60,000 nt of DNA from Bolinopsis microptera (GCF_026151205.1 NC_087080.1:4569096-4629095); one strand, 5' to 3'; positions 25,301 through 37,492 are shown, numbered from the stretch's first letter. The notes: generated from the letters alone by a model not told the origin. Translations and numbers: made by a program.

Positions 25301-28300
25301 TGTCTCTTTCTGAGGGTTGTCCTGATATAACTCTGAGTTATAATAACTCCTATCTAGCTGGGTATCTCCTTATATGGGTATCACGTGGTTTTATATCTCC
25401 TTATATGGGTATCACATTGTTCTTTAGAAAACAAAATTAAACGCTTCCAAATATCTGGTAGCGTCGGCGTTAATAGTCGGAATAATTGCAATTTGGACGG
25501 AGACATTCTCGATAATTCATAGTTTATCCCATGTGCCCAACATCTAATACTCAGGTGATTTACCGTGCACTATTATAACTTTGTAACCATTGTAAAGCGA
25601 AGAAGTACAGAAAAGTTGTATTGTGTGCCAATGTACCAGCTCAAAGTTGTAGGTTACCTGGGTTATCGCCGCCCGGTAAAGTTGTAGGATGGTACCAAGG
25701 CATATGTCTCAAGATCCTACAATACGATTTTCTTGAAACTTTCCAGATAGTAAAATACCCACAAGGACGATAGCTGCAGTCGGGAAAGACTAAAGAGTTA
25801 GTGTTACCAAACTGTAAGATCAACACACAAATCCACGCTGCTAAACAACACTTTGTTCAAATGTTCATTACGTGGTTCCACTGAGGTGAGCGTCAAATTA
25901 AAATAGTGGAAATTCCTAAGCCTTATTTTCCACCAGGTAACGGAACGATAGATCCAGACGAGTTAAAAATAGTCCTCAGATCATGTATGGACGAAAGCAA
26001 ATTGGGTAAGCTTAATGGTCAACAACTTGTATTCATTGCTAGGCCCTTATTTTTCAACTGCACGGCAAAATGATTTGTTTTTAAACAATAAATGACTCAA
26101 TCTCATGTTTTCCCTCTTTTTACATGATCTACCAACGATTAATGATTAATTATTCATCGCCTATAGAACATGTTACAATTATAATTGAAAAATGTTACCT
26201 TGGCAGAGCTGAGTGAAGAAACATTGGACGAGCTAACCCAGACCCTGTTCGAATCTGCTGACGCCGATCAGAGCGGCTCCATTACCTTCGAGGAGCTCCA
26301 CGACGAGCTTCTCAAGCATCCGGGAGTCATTGAGAACTTAACAATCAGGTTAGAGTAGTTGTTGAATCTTGATACACACGGTTGTACGGATCCAGCACGG
26401 TTTTTGGCTCTCGGAAGATCAATTATAATCCATCATCATGAAGGGACATACGTATCAATCAATTAATTGTGCGAGCAACTGGATTTACTTTGATCTTCAC
26501 GTGTTATATTAGTATATTACTTTATCAGTGAAGTATTGCATTAAATTTATCTATTTTCTCAAAATATTCTCTGCTATGCAAATGATCGTGAGTTAAATAG
26601 TCTTATCTGGCGGCCACTTCACAAGACTAATGTTCGTGTTTGATCAGTAATTGGGAAACAAATGCCCGAATTTCCGGTTGAAATTGGGTTTAATTTTGCG
26701 ATGCTTCACTTGCAAGAATAATCGGAGCCGTTAAAAATTTGTTAAACATCGAAACTTGTTACTAAAAGTTGTGCAATACAGCAAAAAATCGATTCATTAT
26801 CACAAGCCAAAAATGTCTCCCGAGACCTTAAGAACCCAAAGGCCAAATCCCATTTTAAACTTGATCAAAGTGGACAGAACTGTGCTACTATATTATAAAT
26901 ATTACTAATATCACTAAAATAATATTTCAGTGCTTCTAATTGGCTGAAACCCCCGCCTCCCCCAGCTAATTGGTTCAGAGCTTTCATTCAGAAATACCTC
27001 AGCTTCTTCTCAAAATCGTGAGTTCAATTTCTTTTTATTTCAAAATAGAATATTGTAACCTTCTTTTAGTTTCATAACTCTCTTAATATAACAATACGTA
27101 TTTCATTAACGGGCAGATCATTTCCCTCGTTGTATAACAGATTGAGATAACTCCAACGCAGGTTTTTGGTGAACAACATGGCCCTGGTATCAAATATGAC
27201 AGTGTTAGTGACCATAATGGTTGTCTTGTTCTTTGTCGGAGCCTGGTTAAACGGGGAGAGCCTGGCCCTGATGATTGCTAAGGGAACAGGGAAAATGATA
27301 AACCTTTGTGTGTGAGTATTGCTAATTAAAACCTTTTCAAGTTTTATATAAGGACACGTTCATTGAAGTTTGAGGATATTGGTAAATATTAGTGACCCTA
27401 CTGAATGGCACGATGATGTAAAATGTGTCACACTATGACACTATATAAACCCTTCATGGTTAGGATAATCGTTTCATCCTCTAGATAAACTTTGTCGCAT
27501 AACGATATCTTTATCAGACGATAAGATATCGCTTAAATGCGGCCGGCAGTGAGTTGTAAACTTTGTCACACTATAAAAACGTGACAGAGTTTATATGGAC
27601 CCCTTGTTGCCGTGTTTGACCAAATTTTCGAATTTCCAATTTATAGGATAGTTGCATATGACTATTATCTACATATTTAGCGACTTTTTACGTTAAATGG
27701 TAGCATCATGTAAACTCCGTCACACATTTAAGAAATTTATATGAGGGATGTTTATGACATCCTGACAAGAAATGCCGAATAATCTAGCATTATTTTGTGA
27801 GCTGAATGTGTTTGGAATTGTTCACATATTTCATTGTTATAGGCAAATACAAATACAGAAGGCAGAAATAGGTAAATTTAGTCACATAAATTTGTATGAT
27901 ATCTCAACATGTGTGAAATTGAGTAAATATTAGTATACCAACTTAAACACCCTATATTACGTACTATGGATCAATTAACAATATTTCAACCATACGCCGG
28001 TCATATAAATTATTATATGGCAGTGATATGTTAACATTGGACAAATTTCAACACCTGAACAGGGTAAAAATTTGTAAATTTCGTCACAAAAAAATATGAT
28101 AACTTTATTTGCTATTTGTTGGCAAAATAACTAGTTTATCGACATAGGTAATATGGTGATAAAGTAACATTATATCATAATCGAGGTATGATTCTTCAAA
28201 ATAGGGGGCAAAAAATGTAAATTTCGTCACATACGTCATTTTAAAATTTAGATACATTTTCTTTCATATCAATAGTCCTTATTATAGTTGGAATGGATTT

Positions 28301-31300
28301 ATACAAGAAATGTAGAAACCCATGCCAATTTTTCATCACATTGAAATAATACTGTTGTGGCAGAAAAAGTGAATTTCGTCACATTTCAGTAACTTAGTAA
28401 AATTAAACTCAGCATTGTTAAACTTGAGTTCTAATTTGCTGAACAATAATCAACCAATAATTCCTGGAAGAAAATTGAATTTTAACTGAGGTATGGTTCT
28501 TCAAAATAGGGGCACGTGAACAGTCCTAATTACAGTATGAAAAGATTAATACAGAGGAAATTTAAAAACCCCTGCCCATTTTATAATGTACGTAATATTA
28601 TGTTAATCACAGACTATTTCATTCTATAATCATTGTTTCCAAATTTAACCTATTATGATGTCGTATCATTTTGTGACGATGTTTCATCAACTGCCCTATA
28701 CTTGAATCAACTGTATCCGTGTATCGTCCTTATATAGAGATTCCCCGCAAAATGTAACCTATTTATGATGTCTTATCATTTTGTGACGATGTTTACATCA
28801 ACTGCCCTATACTTGAATCAACTGTGTCCCTGTATCGTCCTTATATAGAGATTCCCCGCAAAATGTGACCTATTTACGATGTCGTATCATTTTGTGACGA
28901 TGTTTACATCAACTGCCCTATACTTGAATCAACTGTATCCGTGTATCGTCCTTATATAGAGTTTTCCCGCCTTCCGAACCAAAATCAGATATAAATGATT
29001 ATATATCAAATTCCATATTATGTGACAGAATTTACATCATTTCCCAATAACCAAGTGTATATATTTGTTAACTTTTTAAAACAACATATTTTAGGGCTAT
29101 GATTGGCAGAAGAACCATCAAATAATGAGTTGAAAGGGTTTTGAGGACACCTCACAGTAGAAAAGAGGTCTCGTATTCTGAGTGTGACAAAGTTTACGAA
29201 ATATTGCCTTAAAGCCGTTCGATCACTGCCCTTTAACCAATGTTGAATCATAATTGTTATATTGACCTAATCTACTATATTTTAGACCAAAAAATGCTGA
29301 TCGGGCAGCTATGGTAAACAATGTCACAAAAATGTGACATTTTTTACATTATAGTGCCTAAAAGCAATACATTTTATTTCTGAGCGGTGCATATGGGAGT
29401 ATGGGTCACGTGGCTAATGTTCAGAACTTATGAACATGCTAGATTAATAGATTCTAAAATTAAGCCACTATCGTCGAAAACGCTATTTTAGAAATTTACC
29501 AATATCCTCAAACTTCAATGAACGTGTCCATAAACTTTTAATAGTTTCTCAATCTTTGGACTCTGAAGTCTGAATCAATTCTGATTAAATGTAATCCAAA
29601 CATCTTGTCTCATGTATTGCTGTAACTGAATAACAATAATCTAAAAACGTATATCAAAACATCCACTTTATTTTATTGATCCAGAAATCTGTTTTCAGGG
29701 TGCTATTATTTCTAACGATGTCTCGGTATCTACTAACGAAGATAAGAGCAACACCTTTATCAAAATTTTTAGCTTTGGACCAAGCTATAGACTTCCATAA
29801 AGCAATAGGAGTTTTCTGTTTGATTCTAAGTGCGATACACACAGTAGCCCATCTTTTTTATTTGGGTAAGTTAATTAATTTATTTATAATACTATTTTAT
29901 TGTTATGTTATTCTGTTATCACTTTGCTCGAACTACACTAAGCTTTGTCTCGAGTAAATTTATTGTAATCTTAGTACCCTAAAAGTGCAGTATTGTATGC
30001 GAGATCACCATTTACTGACTCAGTGCACAGAAAACTGGTTAATAACATCTAATATTACTATTAGATCATTCGTTAACCATCAAATTGTGCGATTAAATCA
30101 GTTACTGTGTTCAAGTTTGAGGTTGGCACTTTGGTTTTATGAACACTGGATACTCATCAAAATGATATCAGGCGGCAAAGTTAGACTTTTAATCGATATT
30201 ATTAAAGTAAAACAAGATTGGCAATCTCCTTATATGGGAATCACGTGGTTTGCCCCTATATCCTGTGATGGGTTGTGCAAGCCACCGCCCACCAGTCTTC
30301 AGTACTATAAAAGCTGTTTTTCTGACATTTTAACAGCAAATATCAAGCTAACACGATGACGTAACCCACTATTTATTGGCAGAGTTTTAAAATATATGAC
30401 AAAAATAACTAACAAATAAAACTATTAAACAAACAATTAACTATCAACTAATTATACGCTATACTCCAGGAGGTACGTCCAAAGGTTATCAGTATCTTGT
30501 CAAGTTGTTCTGGATACACGATGATACAGCCACTTTGGGATGGTTTGGGACTGCCTATGCTACTGGTAAGAGCTATTTCTTCTTTTAATCTCGTTTTATG
30601 TTTCTTTATTTCGTGGTTAATATGGAAAAGGAGAAAAACTCTTAACTGGCATATTAAAATATTATTATCAATTAATAACAATACTTAATTAATAATAATA
30701 CTAACTTACCCTCCGTCCAGGTGCCCTGTTAGTACTAATCAGCATAACGATGGCGCTCTGCTCACATCCATACGTGCGGAGAGAAGGATACTTCCAAGTT
30801 AGTGTTATCAGCAATATTATAAATCACGTGATCCTATATCTCCTTATATGGGCATCACGTGGTTCTATATCTCTTTATATGGGCATCACGTGATCCTATA
30901 TCTCCTTATATAGGCATCACGTGGTTTTGTATCTCCTTTATATAAATATTATATCCCTTGATTGTATTATTTTAACATAGACCTATAATCTTGTGATGCT
31001 ACAATGGAAGGGTTTACAGAAGTTGATAAAATAGGCGTTATTGTAATCAAGAAATAAAGCTGATTGTTGGGTCCATAATTGTATTTTTTTAGAATTTCCT
31101 GGCTTAGTTTCGAGATAAATTAATGGGTCATGACAAAACAATATTACCCATGTAACGTGTGCTATTTCTGATTTTACTTAACTTTCAGGTGTTTTACTTC
31201 TCCCATATGCTGTACATCCCGTACGCAGCTCTTCTCTTCTTCCACTCCAAATCCTTCTTCATGTGGGCCACTATCCCAGCTCTTATATTTATTGTGGAGT

Positions 31301-34300
31301 TTGTGAGGAAATCGAGGATATTCACGCTGTCCTACTACGGGCACACTTACGTTAACGACGCTAATATTCTCCCGTCAAGGGTATACAGATTATATTAAAT
31401 GATTTGATTATTATTAAAGTAAATTATTTATTAAGGGTATGAAGATTAAGCTTTAGCTTTTGATTGTTAATTAATGTAACGTATAGTTTCAAGTGACTAT
31501 GTTTTTGAGTGATTTAGTCCTTTAAGATTTTCAATACAACTTTATAAATGTTTGTCTCGGTTTCAATATAATTTACTTCATGAGACCTGGGTTTAAAATT
31601 TTTTAAAACCTGATAGTATATTTAATCCTCTGCAGGTAGTACATATCGAGATTGGACGACCGAAAGGTTTTCGGTTTAATGCAGGAGACTACATTTTTGT
31701 AAATATACCAAAAATAGCAAGATACGAATGGCATCCATTCACTATTTCATCATCAGCGGAGGGAAAATATCCACTATCCCTTCACGTTAGGTAAAGTACT
31801 GGGTATTAGTTACTCGAAGTCGAACAATTTCATATAATAGATTTCCAACATTTTCTAAATTTCTTTTAGAAATTGATTTATATAATGCCACTTTGTTTCC
31901 AACTATCAAATTTTCTGAATTTAACCGATATAATTTAATATCAACTCATGAGAGTAATTGTACTAAAGTGTTGTCATCCTTTTTATTGTTATTACAATTA
32001 TACATTATTATATATCATTATATGTCATTATATGTAATAATATATTATTATCATATTATTACACATCATAATATATCATTATCATAATATATTATACTGA
32101 TAAGCTGATAATTGGATAATATCCGGTTGAAAGAGACAAGGACAAATGAAACAGGAAGAAAGGAATGTAGGCAAATTTTCGGCGTCAAATTATTTGTTAT
32201 ATAGTAGTGTTGAAAGTATTATTCAACCAGATATTATCCATCATAAGACTAATAAACAGCGAACTATTCCAACATTTGATATCATATATTATCATTACTT
32301 TATTACTTCAGGGCAGTAGGTAACTGGACCAACAAACTCTACGACTATGTAAAAGTAAGACACGATCACGTGGAGGAAGATAAACTGGAGTATATTAATG
32401 GCAAGTCAGTGTTAGCACTCGGGGACAGTAACAATCATCTTAACGATACATCACATGTCGGGTAAGTTACCATGACGGTTACCATGACGGTTACCACGGT
32501 TACCACGGTTACCACGGTTACCACAGTTACTACGGTTACTACGATTACTACGGTTACTACGGTTACTACGGTTACTACGGTTACTACGGTTAATACGTTT
32601 ATTACGACTATCAAGGTTACCACGGTTTCTTGTTCATCTTGTTCTTATGATTCCTATATAATAAAAGTAATTTTTATGTAAAACCTCATCAGACTTTATT
32701 TGGACGGACATTATGTGGACGCTGGAGGACTAAATGATATCATTAAATCAATAGAAACAAGTTAAATTATAAAATATGTTAAATAAGTAAGTGTTACAGT
32801 TAGCAATTTGGGACGATGACGAATTTCGAGTAATTTACGACGGTTCATTTGACAGTTTTGTAAGTATGAATGATCAGACTCATTATCCCCTTATATGGGC
32901 ATCACGTGGTTCTTCATCACAGGTTGACAGAGTACGACAAACAGCTGAGTGCACACAGTTCAATAAACAGTTGCTCGGATTGGAAGCAGATCGAAGTGTT
33001 CATTGACGGACCCTACGGAGCACCCGCTGTGGACATATTCGAGTCCGAGCACGCCGTCCTTATTGCTGCTGGCATAGGTTAGTAGGCTTTGTATTTGCTG
33101 AGCACGCCATCCTTATTGCTACTGGCATAGGTTAGTAGGCTTTGTATTTGCTGAGCACGCCGTCCTTATTGAGTTATTGCTACTGGCATAGGTTAGTAGG
33201 CTTTTTTTTGCTGAGCACTCCGTACTTATTGATTTATTGCTACTGGCATAGGTTAGTAAGTTAGTAGGCTTTGTATTTGCTGAGCACGCCATCCTTATTG
33301 CTACTGGCATAGGTTAGTAGGCTTTGTATTTGCTGAGCACGCCGTCCTTATTGAGTTATTGCTACTGGCATAGGTTAGTAGGCTTTTTTTTGCTGAGCAC
33401 TCCGTACTTATTGATTTATTGCTCCTGGCATAGGTTAGTAGGCTTTGTATTTGCTGAGCACGCCGTCCTTATTGCTGCTGGCATAGGTTAGTAGGCTTTG
33501 TATTTGCTCAGCTATACCAAACCAGGTATCAGTATAAGTTTACAAGTTTAGAAATCTGCGATGTCCAATATTTGTTATATTTCCTAAGTCTTCCCATTAG
33601 TGCTGCTACTTAAATTATCAGTCCTGCAGCACGTACTTTATATTTATCTATGATTTCCCGATTTTAACCTTTAAGAAAGTGATGTGTTTACAGACTGAAT
33701 TGTCATCAGTTACATTTGGTTTAAAAATCCGCATACCTCTAGTTCTACTTACTGGTTACCATGGTGACTTAACGGCGCGCACAGGTGAAGCTCGTACAAC
33801 ACGGTACGAGTCTTGATAGGTTATAAACCTACAAACCTCTACAGGAGTGACCCCCTATGCCTCAATACTACAAACAATAGTCCACAAGTACCAGCTTACC
33901 AACCAGAAGTGTCCGGAGTGCGGACACCGCTGGGTTCCTCCTGAAAACGACGGAGCTTTCAAAATAAAGAAGGTGGATTTCTTCTGGATCAACCGGGACC
34001 AGCACTCGTTTGAGTGGTTCTTGAAGCTGATGACGCAGCTGGAGACAGATGCCAAGGAGATATCAGTTGGTACGGTTAAATATCATTGTTTGCTATACAA
34101 TGTACAATGTACATTGTACAATGTACAATGTACAATGTACAATGTACAATACTTCTCATCTAACTCTGCAGTACTTTTTAAAACTTTCTTAGTTAACATT
34201 TTGTGAATACGTGGCACTTTAGCCTGCTGAGACCAATGACTATCCTCCAGTTGACGATAATCCAGATGCTTCTTTCCTTGACCTCCACATGTATATGACC

Positions 34301-35200
34301 TCGGCGTTGAGGAAAAGTGACGTAAAAGCTGTGGGTCTGCAAATGGCTCTGGAGTTGATGCACGAAAAAAGTAATAAAGATGTGATAACAGGGCTGAAGG
34401 TCAGTGAATTATAATTATGAATTGCAAATTACACGTGACACGCTATTTTACAAGTGACACGCTTTATTTTTGAGTCATGAGCGAACTCAATATCTTCCAT
34501 TTACTCCTTCTAAGTATATCAAAATCCATATAAGGGGATACTGTCTGAAATTTTACTTATTTGTTAATTATTGAAGTCATTTCCAATGATTATTAATTAA
34601 TTAAATTAATTAAATAATTACTACCAGGCACGAACAAAAGCAGGGAGACCCGATTGGAAAGAAGTTTTCACGGAGCTGAACAAGAATAAAAAGGGAAAGG
34701 TTCGTGTGTAAATCTGTACTTTCAGTTAATGTAGACCAGTAGACTAGTATTAGTAATAACTAATTAATATTTATTGATTTAGCTATTAAATGTAATACTA
34801 TTTCAAACCTTTCCGACAGTGTCTGCTAGAATAATGAAATAAGTACCAGCTCTATAGACTATAATATTACGAGATACGAGAATTTATTCTGATATAACTA
34901 TAAGAATTGAAACAGGCAGCACTAAAATATGTATACCGCTACAAATTCAGCTCGATATTATAAAATACAATTTTTAATCTTGCTATGAAAATCATTCAGA
35001 GCGAACCATATAATTATAAATATACCATCATCAATCAAATTAAATTAAATTAATTTAATCGCATTAAAACCGAAATTAAAACAATTATCCGTTCTCATTT
35101 TCAGGTGACAGTGTTCTTCTGCGGATCACCAATCCTGGCTCAGGTTATAAACACCTATTGTAACAAATTTGGTTTCCGGTTCAAAGCGGAGAAGTTTTAG
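16356..35200 (+). CDS. NOX5: NOX5-type calcium-regulated NADPH oxidase, 21 supported exons
   Basis: Membrane flavocytochrome that passes electrons from NADPH through FAD and two hemes to oxygen, making superoxide; EF-hands make it calcium-activated. Exons: 16356(or 16390)-16517, 16796-16890, 17042-17156, 17979-18070, 18170-18284, 19602-19752, 25937-26005, 26207-26348, 26931-27017, 27162-27311, 29699-29865, 30470-30565, 30721-30797, 31189-31380, 31636-31790, 32312-32461, 32923-33077, 33845-34069, 34251-34399, 34628-34699, 35105-35200. All junctions are GT-AG with matching phases; the sum is 2712 nt, 903 residues plus stop. Visible in order: five canonical EF loops (for example DKDRSGTISLSE, DVDGNGTIDPDE), a transmembrane segment, heme histidines in DFHKAIG and HTVAH then in FSHML and FFHSK, the FAD motif RYEWHPFTISS, the NADPH motifs AGIGVTPYAS, INRDQHSFEWF and FFCGSP, and a terminal Phe. 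The first exon is open upstream, so the true start lies 5' (see 10837-16068). Human NOX5 is shorter, lacking the first two EF modules. The weakest donors are GTCCGA at 17157 and GTTCGT at 34700. Confidence 0.93.
18635..19024 (-). pseudogene. 5'-truncated non-LTR retrotransposon, C-terminal tail of the reverse transcriptase ORF
   Basis: About 127 codons: VDVLQRKHLRQIINTYWP, then ARWKMLGHVLRSGDDTPAF, KGRRGRPRSNLFDLLLKDI and AHDRRLWRS before the stop. This is the conserved tail after the reverse transcriptase domain in CR1/RTE/L2-like elements ('RW.WLGHVLR', 'RGRP..', 'A.DR..WR'). The catalytic domain is missing, as expected for a 5'-truncated insertion. It sits in an oxidase intron, antisense to the gene. 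Confidence 0.75.
20194..20475 (+). repeat. Tandem repeat of about 86 bp, three copies
   Basis: Each copy carries GGCAGGTTTTCCATTAACTT, then a conserved AAATTATCAATCC block and a GGCAGTGATAAAGTTAAATC block. It lies in the left subterminal part of the 5.16-kb element. Confidence 0.75.
20983..22027 (-). mobile_element. 1,045-bp Mutator-like (MULE) element with 9-bp target duplication
   Basis: GGGTTACTG is repeated directly at 20974-20982 and 22028-22036. Inverted near the ends is a 33-bp block beginning GCGACATCTGTCCGACAGCG. The outermost 10-20 bases of the two ends do not match well. It encloses a broken MULE transposase on the - strand. Confidence 0.65.
21205..21720 (-). pseudogene. Degraded MULE transposase fragment
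   Basis: Minus-strand reading gives NGTFKSAPNLFHQLFTVHG, then DGWHLPLF, an in-frame TAA, GLIPGKSTTLYRNMFEEIDT and, after a frameshift, YILMDYELAIHNAVA. These match the MULE DDE domain (DGTF... P.LF.QL..IHG; LLP.K....Y...F; DFE.A). The first catalytic Asp of DGTF is Asn here, and the frame is broken at least twice. A further ORF (21720-21493) lies upstream. It is clearly inactive. Confidence 0.7.
22525..22573. other. Perfect 19-bp inverted repeat with 11-nt loop
   Basis: TTATAGGTTGACCTCCCAC at 22525-22543 is exactly complementary to 22555-22573. No T-tract follows. It lies inside the 5.16-kb element. Confidence 0.8.
22913..24451. mobile_element. 1.5-kb foldback/palindromic element, mariner-like TACAGGGTGGGCC ends
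   Basis: Arms of about 720 bp (22955-23680 and 23726-24451) are near-complementary over their length, for example the TAATAGCTCAGTCACTGAGT block at both outer ends. A third copy of the terminal repeat sits in the centre (ends 23725), and an extra left terminus lies at 22913. The ends share TACAGGGTGGGCCAAAAGTC. No transposase was found. Confidence 0.75.
27352..29529. mobile_element. 2.18-kb inverted-repeat element in an oxidase intron
   Basis: The inverted termini start GGACACGTTCATTGAAGTTT over about 35 bp, with ATAA on both flanks (27348-27351, 29530-29533). The interior has no ORF but many short GTNAATTTCGTCACA-like motifs in both orientations. Three tandem copies of about 120 bp (28640-28965) contain ATTTTGTGACGATGTT and CCTTATATAGAG. 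A related single end lies at 5525-5720. Confidence 0.7.
30842..30920 (+). repeat. Cluster of CCTTATATGG-NNNN-CACGTG modules
   Basis: Three adjacent copies of TCCTTATATGGGCATCACGT or close variants. CCTTATATGG fits the SRF CArG box and CACGTG an E-box. Other copies: 25368-25387, 25399 (E-box lost), 30228-30247, 32889-32908, inverted at 35220-35239, and degenerate at 39921 and 46050. Function unproven. Confidence 0.6.
32113..32240. mobile_element. 128-bp MITE, TGGATAATATCCGGTTGAA ends
   Basis: The 20-bp inverted ends match except at one or two positions. The interior shares TCAAATTATTTGTTATATAG with the element at 52918-53094. It lies in an oxidase intron. Confidence 0.6.
32472..32620. repeat. 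9-bp microsatellite (GTTACCACG / GTTACTACG)n
   Basis: Begins 10 bp after the donor of the exon ending at 32461, in the oxidase intron. The two unit types are segregated. Confidence 0.9.
32691..32750 (+). mobile_element. Fragment of the CGGACATTA MITE family in an oxidase intron
   Basis: Contains ACTTTATTTGGACGGACATT and GTGGACGCTGGAGGAC, matching the two minus-gene-side copies at 45.7 and 49.3 kb. Confidence 0.45.
33047..33512 (+). repeat. Tandem repeat of an oxidase exon end plus splice donor, 53-62-bp unit
   Basis: The last 31 nt of the exon ending at 33077 (GAGCACGCCGTCCTTATTGC through GGCATAG), its donor gttagtag and about 14 intron bases are repeated about seven times downstream. Some units have an extra GAGTTATTG. 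Each copy keeps the donor. Use of a later donor would read GGT-TAG immediately, giving a stop. Confidence 0.85.
34090..34150. repeat. 7-bp microsatellite (TACAATG)n
   Basis: About seven copies of TACAATG/TACATTG just after the donor at 34070. Confidence 0.85.
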
Positions 35201-35497
35201 CTCCACTCCGCAAGACGTCCACGTGATACCCATATAAGGTGATCCTGATTACCTACGGCTCACCTTCTATTAAAACCGGCTGAGATCCGAAAGTTCCGCA
35301 AGAAACCAGTTGAATTTCGGTTAAAAGCTGGTTAATTTCCGGAAAACTTCCGGATTAAAGCGGTTAAATTCTGGTGGAGAAGCTGTGATAACCTCCTTGA
35401 TAACCTCCTTGTCCCCACCCCTTTCAGATCTGTATATTTGACTTTAGGACATTGTTTTTAATAAGTACTTACCGATCAGATGTAAATTGTAAATGCT

Positions 35498-35503
35498 AAT
35501 AAA
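35498..35503 (+). terminator. Likely poly(A) signal of the oxidase gene
   Basis: AATAAA about 300 nt after the stop at 35200, followed by T/GT-rich sequence. Another AATAAA lies at 35769. Confidence 0.55.
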
Positions 35504-35573
35504 TATTTATTCTGGTTGTTTATTGACTTTTGATTGCTGGTTTTTGTTTTGTGTTTACACCACGATATGATGT

Positions 35574-35769
35574 ATGCCAGACCTGTTGGCTGTAAGCCAG
35601 CCCTGCTGGCTATATGCCCGACATTTTGGATGCATGCTAGACCTGTTGGCTGCATACCAGACCTGTTGGCTGTATGCCAGACTTGGCTATATGCCAGACC
35701 TGTTTGCTGCATGCCCGACCTGTTGGCTGTATGCCAGACCTGCTGGCTGCATGCCCGACCTGCTGGCTA
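35574..35769. repeat. About 21-bp minisatellite downstream of the oxidase
   Basis: Units such as ATGCCAGACCTGTTGGCTGT, about nine copies. Open on both strands because the unit length is close to 21. Confidence 0.9.
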
Positions 35770-36595
35770 ATAAAAACTCTGTAGGTTATGTTGGGATGCG
35801 GACTTAATGCTTTTGTTGCTGAAGGAGCAATTTTATCCCTGTCACACATTAATTTTAATCGCAAACTCTCTCCCTGAGGACGCTTTTAGGTTTTCAATTT
35901 CATTTTTAAATTAATCTAATCTACTTAATTCTAAGCAGACAATTTATTATCTGACTTTGAGAAGAAATGAGACGATGTCGATTCTTTAAAAAGATCATTT
36001 AAATTTGCAATTAGTTTTCAACCAGAGCGGTCGATCCAGTCTTCTTAAAGTCAGATCTGATTTTAATTTCACTTTAAGTTTAGTTCCTTGACTTTAAAGT
36101 TGCGTTATCTTCTTTAATATTATCCTCCAGGATAACATCTTTTATTTTGATCTAATTGATTAATTAATTAATTAATTTGATCTAATTCCTTAATTTTGAT
36201 AGTTCTGTGAGATTAACCAGGGTGACCCTGAAACGACGCTGCCGCTATTGACGTTTTTCTGATTTCGTTTTATGTCTGGTTGATAGTGAGTTAGCAGACA
36301 CCTTTATAATTGATTTGACAAAAATTAAGTCTGGTAACGTAAAATAGCGTTAAAACCGAGTAATGAAATAAGATTTTTGCTTTCATATTGTTTTTGTTGT
36401 TTCTTAAGTTATTTCATTTCATGCTGAGCATTTGCGTATCAATTTTAATCGAAAAGAAATTTCAAAAGTCAAAATACAGGTCGATCATTTTAAGTTTTAG
36501 CTAGAATGGTCAAACTACTGTTTTATAAATACGTTATAGTGTTAGTTTAACTTATATGATCAGCCACCCTGGTTATTCAATACTAATCAATCTCA

Positions 36596-36895
36596 GCTCA
36601 GGAGGTTGTCTGATTGGTTGGTTTGTGTCACGTGGTGTGAATGCTGTGACCTGATTGGTTGGTTTTTGTCACGTGGTGTGAATGCTGTGTCCTGATTGGT
36701 TGGTTTGTGTAACGTGGTAGGAATGCTGTGTCCTGATTGGTTGGTTTGTGTCACGTGGTATGAATGCTGTGTCCTGATTGGTTGCTTTGTGTCACGTGGT
36801 ATGAGTATTGTGCTCTGATTGGTTGGTTTGTGACATGTGGTATGAATGCTGTGTTTTGATTGATTGGTTTGTGTCACGTGGTGTGAGTACTGTTG
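36596..36895. repeat. 41-bp minisatellite with CCAAT-box and E-box
   Basis: About seven copies of TGATTGGTTGGTTTGTGTCA CGTGG-type units. Related one- to three-copy blocks are at 8345-8445 and 10525-10590. Each holds ATTGG (inverted CCAAT) and CACGTG. Confidence 0.85.
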
Positions 36896-37233
36896 TTATT
36901 CAAGAAAAAATTCAGTCAAAACAGTGAAATTTGGGTCGCGGAAAGCCCAAATTAGAATATTATGTCCTACCGGTAGGACATATTCAAACTTTTCATTGCA
37001 TCAAAGTTTTCTCCGGAAATACTGCTTCCAGTACCTTGATGGCGACTTGTGTCACTCTCACCTACCTCACTTATTGGTCACTGGTCAAAATTTCAGTAAA
37101 AACCGCCAAATTTAGCTTATATATTATAATAGACTCAAATTTCTTTTGTGGTAACTTGCCCATCATGCAGTAGAGGCCTTATCAAATTTTGTATCTGATT
37201 GGAAACAAATTGGAAGGGAATCTATTGAGAAGC

Positions 37234-37239
37234 TTTATT
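37234..37239 (-). terminator. Likely poly(A) signal of the Ig/ShKT gene
   Basis: Minus-strand AATAAA about 255 nt after the stop codon at 37493. Confidence 0.5.
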
Positions 37240-37492
37240 TTAAAAGATAAACACAGTTTCTACCCAAACAGGAAAATTTTATATTCTGTTTACTTTACAT
37301 TGAATTACTTAGCTATCAAAAGTATCGCCAAAATTTATGTTATATAAAAAGCGAATTACAATTTATGAAGATATTATGGCAAATATAATATACGATGCTT
37401 CAAAAGTGGAATTAAAATATCATTTTAAGCTATTCCCGATAAACTCCTGATATAACAATAATTGGTGTAAAACTAATAGCTTAATTAACAAG

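Noticed and set aside
32803-32862. Extra oxidase exon reading LAIWDDDEFRVIYDGSFDSF
   Set aside because: The acceptor and donor look good, but the phase-2 end of the exon at 32461 gives an immediate TAG, and the exons at 32461 and 32923 already join in frame. An alternative exon is not excluded.
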